This document shows, piece after piece, positions 62,780 through 64,000 of a stretch of DNA of 64,000 nucleotides. Origin of the DNA: Dactylonectria macrodidyma (lineage: Eukaryota > Ascomycota > Sordariomycetes > Hypocreales > Nectriaceae); assembly GCA_020744425.1 (NCBI GenBank), contig JAGMUV010000016.1, positions 1,488,001-1,552,000 on the forward strand. Reading direction: 5' to 3'. The position numbers and the translations under genes were made by a program. Positions within the stretch are counted from its first letter, which is position 1; each line of letters opens with the position of its first letter. The notes beneath the pieces were generated by a model. That model saw only the letters and a list, made by a program, of their open reading frames with translations. It did no database searches and was not told where the DNA came from.

Positions 62780-63420
62780 CATATTGTAACAATATAATAT
62801 GAATATTTTGATATTGTACAATATAATATGAGGACGTCCATATTGGCAATATATTATTTATATTGGGCTGTCAATCCTGGGGCGAATTCGCCTCTTGACG
62901 GTAGCAAGACAGGCCTTACCCTATACCAGCCACAGCGATACTTGGCTTTTATTGGCTGGCATTCACTTCGACACACGTTTTTGTTGACAGTCATTCATAA
63001 CACGCGACCACGCGTTTCTTCCACGCGCCAGGGAAGGCATAGCCGGGACGGACGACGTTGGGCTGGGCATCCCGGTGGTTGCCTGTCAATATTTGCTATC
63101 GCCACCGCTGCCCGTTTTCTTTTTCACTGTCGAGCCTACTAACTAACTGTACCGCCATGCCTCAACAACGCCTCCCTTTTGAACAATGGTCACAACGAAG
63201 AGAGTCGTCAATCTCAGTCGACGTTTCGGAGTTTTCCAGCCGCAGTGTTGCTAATAATATAAACAATACGTATATTGGCAATATGGACCCCCTCGCAATA
63301 ATATCGTATTGTCAAGAGGCTATATTGTATTACCCAATATGAACAGGACCCATATTGTATTGTATTGCCAACAACCAAATATATTGGCAGTGCGACAATA
63401 CATCCAATATATCGCACGTG
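62780..63420. repeat. Deletion-type hAT relic with ATATTGT repeats
   Basis: ATATTGT/ACAATAT and ATATTGGCAATAT words are dense at 62775-62870 and again at 63265-63412. They surround about 400 bp of ordinary composition. A short frame opens at 63157 (MPQQRLPFEQWSQRRESS), which resembles the N-terminal start of fungal hAT transposases, and runs straight into the right-hand repeats. This suggests an element whose transposase body was deleted. Exact termini and target duplications were not resolved. Confidence 0.5.
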
Positions 63421-64000
63421 ACCTCATCATTCAACTGTTTCAGCGAAAATCTCGTCACCTTGAAAATCTCATATCCCAATGCCCGCGGCTCCGTCAGGTC
63501 TCTACGTCCAGGTTTGGCGATCATGACCACCTCGGCCGCCCTGAAAGGTTTCGGGTGATGGCCTATGGCCAGGCACCCTTCGAAGAGGCGGCGAACGTGT
63601 GTTCCGATGATATGCCATACTGCTGTGAGGAGTTTGACTGTGATGTTATCTGCCCCCAGGGATGTATTCCCGGTACGGAGAGTCGCGTCCTGTGCTTCTT
63701 CTAGGGAAATTTCCTGCGGGAATGGGATCGTTTTGCGAGGGCTGACCTGGATCCAGGGGTCCTGGATGGCTTCGGCTGGGATCGATACTAGGAGTACGCG
63801 ACCATCGTGTGGCGACCATGAGGAAGATCAATATCTTTTCAGTGGTGACAGTCTCAAGCCAGTGCACTGGTACGCATAGGAATGTGACTGACTAGGTACG
63901 CGAACACGGATGCGGCGTCCCCAATTCAGTAGTGATAACGCGAGCCGTGGGGTGCTCGACTGAACAGCGGCACGCGAGCCTTCTCAACGTAGAAAGCTTG
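63421..64000. other. Unassigned end of the window
   Basis: Frames are open on the plus strand to 63704 (with a Cys-rich stretch CSDDMPYCCEEFDCDVIC) and on the minus strand at 63646-63867. Neither has a recognisable domain. This could be part of a gene extending beyond 64000. Confidence 0.3.

Noticed and set aside
1..64000. Starship-type giant element (DUF3435 tyrosine recombinase captain) as explanation for the cargo-like region
   Set aside because: No tyrosine recombinase gene or matching long-range ends were seen in this window.
1..64000. CRISPR arrays, operons, riboswitches
   Set aside because: The sequence is eukaryotic; no regularly spaced direct repeats with unique spacers were found.

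Overview
The window is eukaryotic and almost certainly from a filamentous ascomycete; an Aspergillus/Penicillium/Talaromyces-type (Eurotiomycete) genome would fit, but this is inferred. The grounds are short GT-AG introns of about 45-80 bp, fungal gene families (F-box, 2EXR, Pby1-type tubulin-tyrosine-ligase, LaeA-like methyltransferase, SUR7/PalI-like membrane protein, secreted metalloprotease), the classic fungal transposon set, and C-to-T/G-to-A decay resembling repeat-induced point mutation (RIP). No prokaryotic features, rRNA or convincing tRNA were seen. Roughly half of the window is mobile DNA, much of it nested.

Layout. 0-4.7 kb: a gene tail, a copia RNase H relic, an F-box gene and a gypsy protease relic. 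4.7-9.6 kb: a hAT transposon holding a Helitron fragment that itself holds a solo LTR. 9.6-12.7 kb: an inverted-repeat MITE, a five-exon secreted metalloprotease gene and an LTR relic. 13.0-20.85 kb: a three-level nest in which a TA-flanked nonautonomous element holds a Tc1/mariner, which holds an intact copia retrotransposon with apparently identical LTRs. 21-32 kb: the quietest part, with a membrane protein, a Pby1-like TTL protein, a dead LaeA-like methyltransferase and a small hypothetical gene. 32-36 kb: a solo LTR, a second mariner copy and a piggyBac-type fragment. 37.8-42 kb: a truncated GCN5 acetyltransferase fragment ending at hAT-like repeats, a hAT transposase N-terminus, a RIP-like pogo element and a nuclease-like pseudogene. 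42.7-43.5 kb: a four-helix membrane protein. 45-54.4 kb: a decayed hAT, an intact Tc1 element, a pogo element split by a small hAT-like element full of GTAC repeats, a hypothetical gene and another hAT relic. 55-60.3 kb: a third mariner copy split by two different pogo elements, one with an intact 539-codon transposase. 60.3-64 kb: hAT relics with palindromic repeats around a 2EXR-domain gene.

The host genes show no shared pathway or cluster logic; they look like isolated genes in a transposon-rich accessory region. The main biology is the insertion stratigraphy. Several insertion junctions can be read exactly: CGTAA and TAGAA around solo LTRs, TGCTG around copia, TA around mariner and pogo elements, and an 8-bp duplication around the GTAC element. 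The relative order of insertion follows from these. The most unusual patterns are that every hAT-like element carries its own distinctive subterminal short repeat, and that a GCN5 fragment is cut off at one of these hAT edges. Intact elements (copia, one pogo, one Tc1) sit beside heavily mutated ones.
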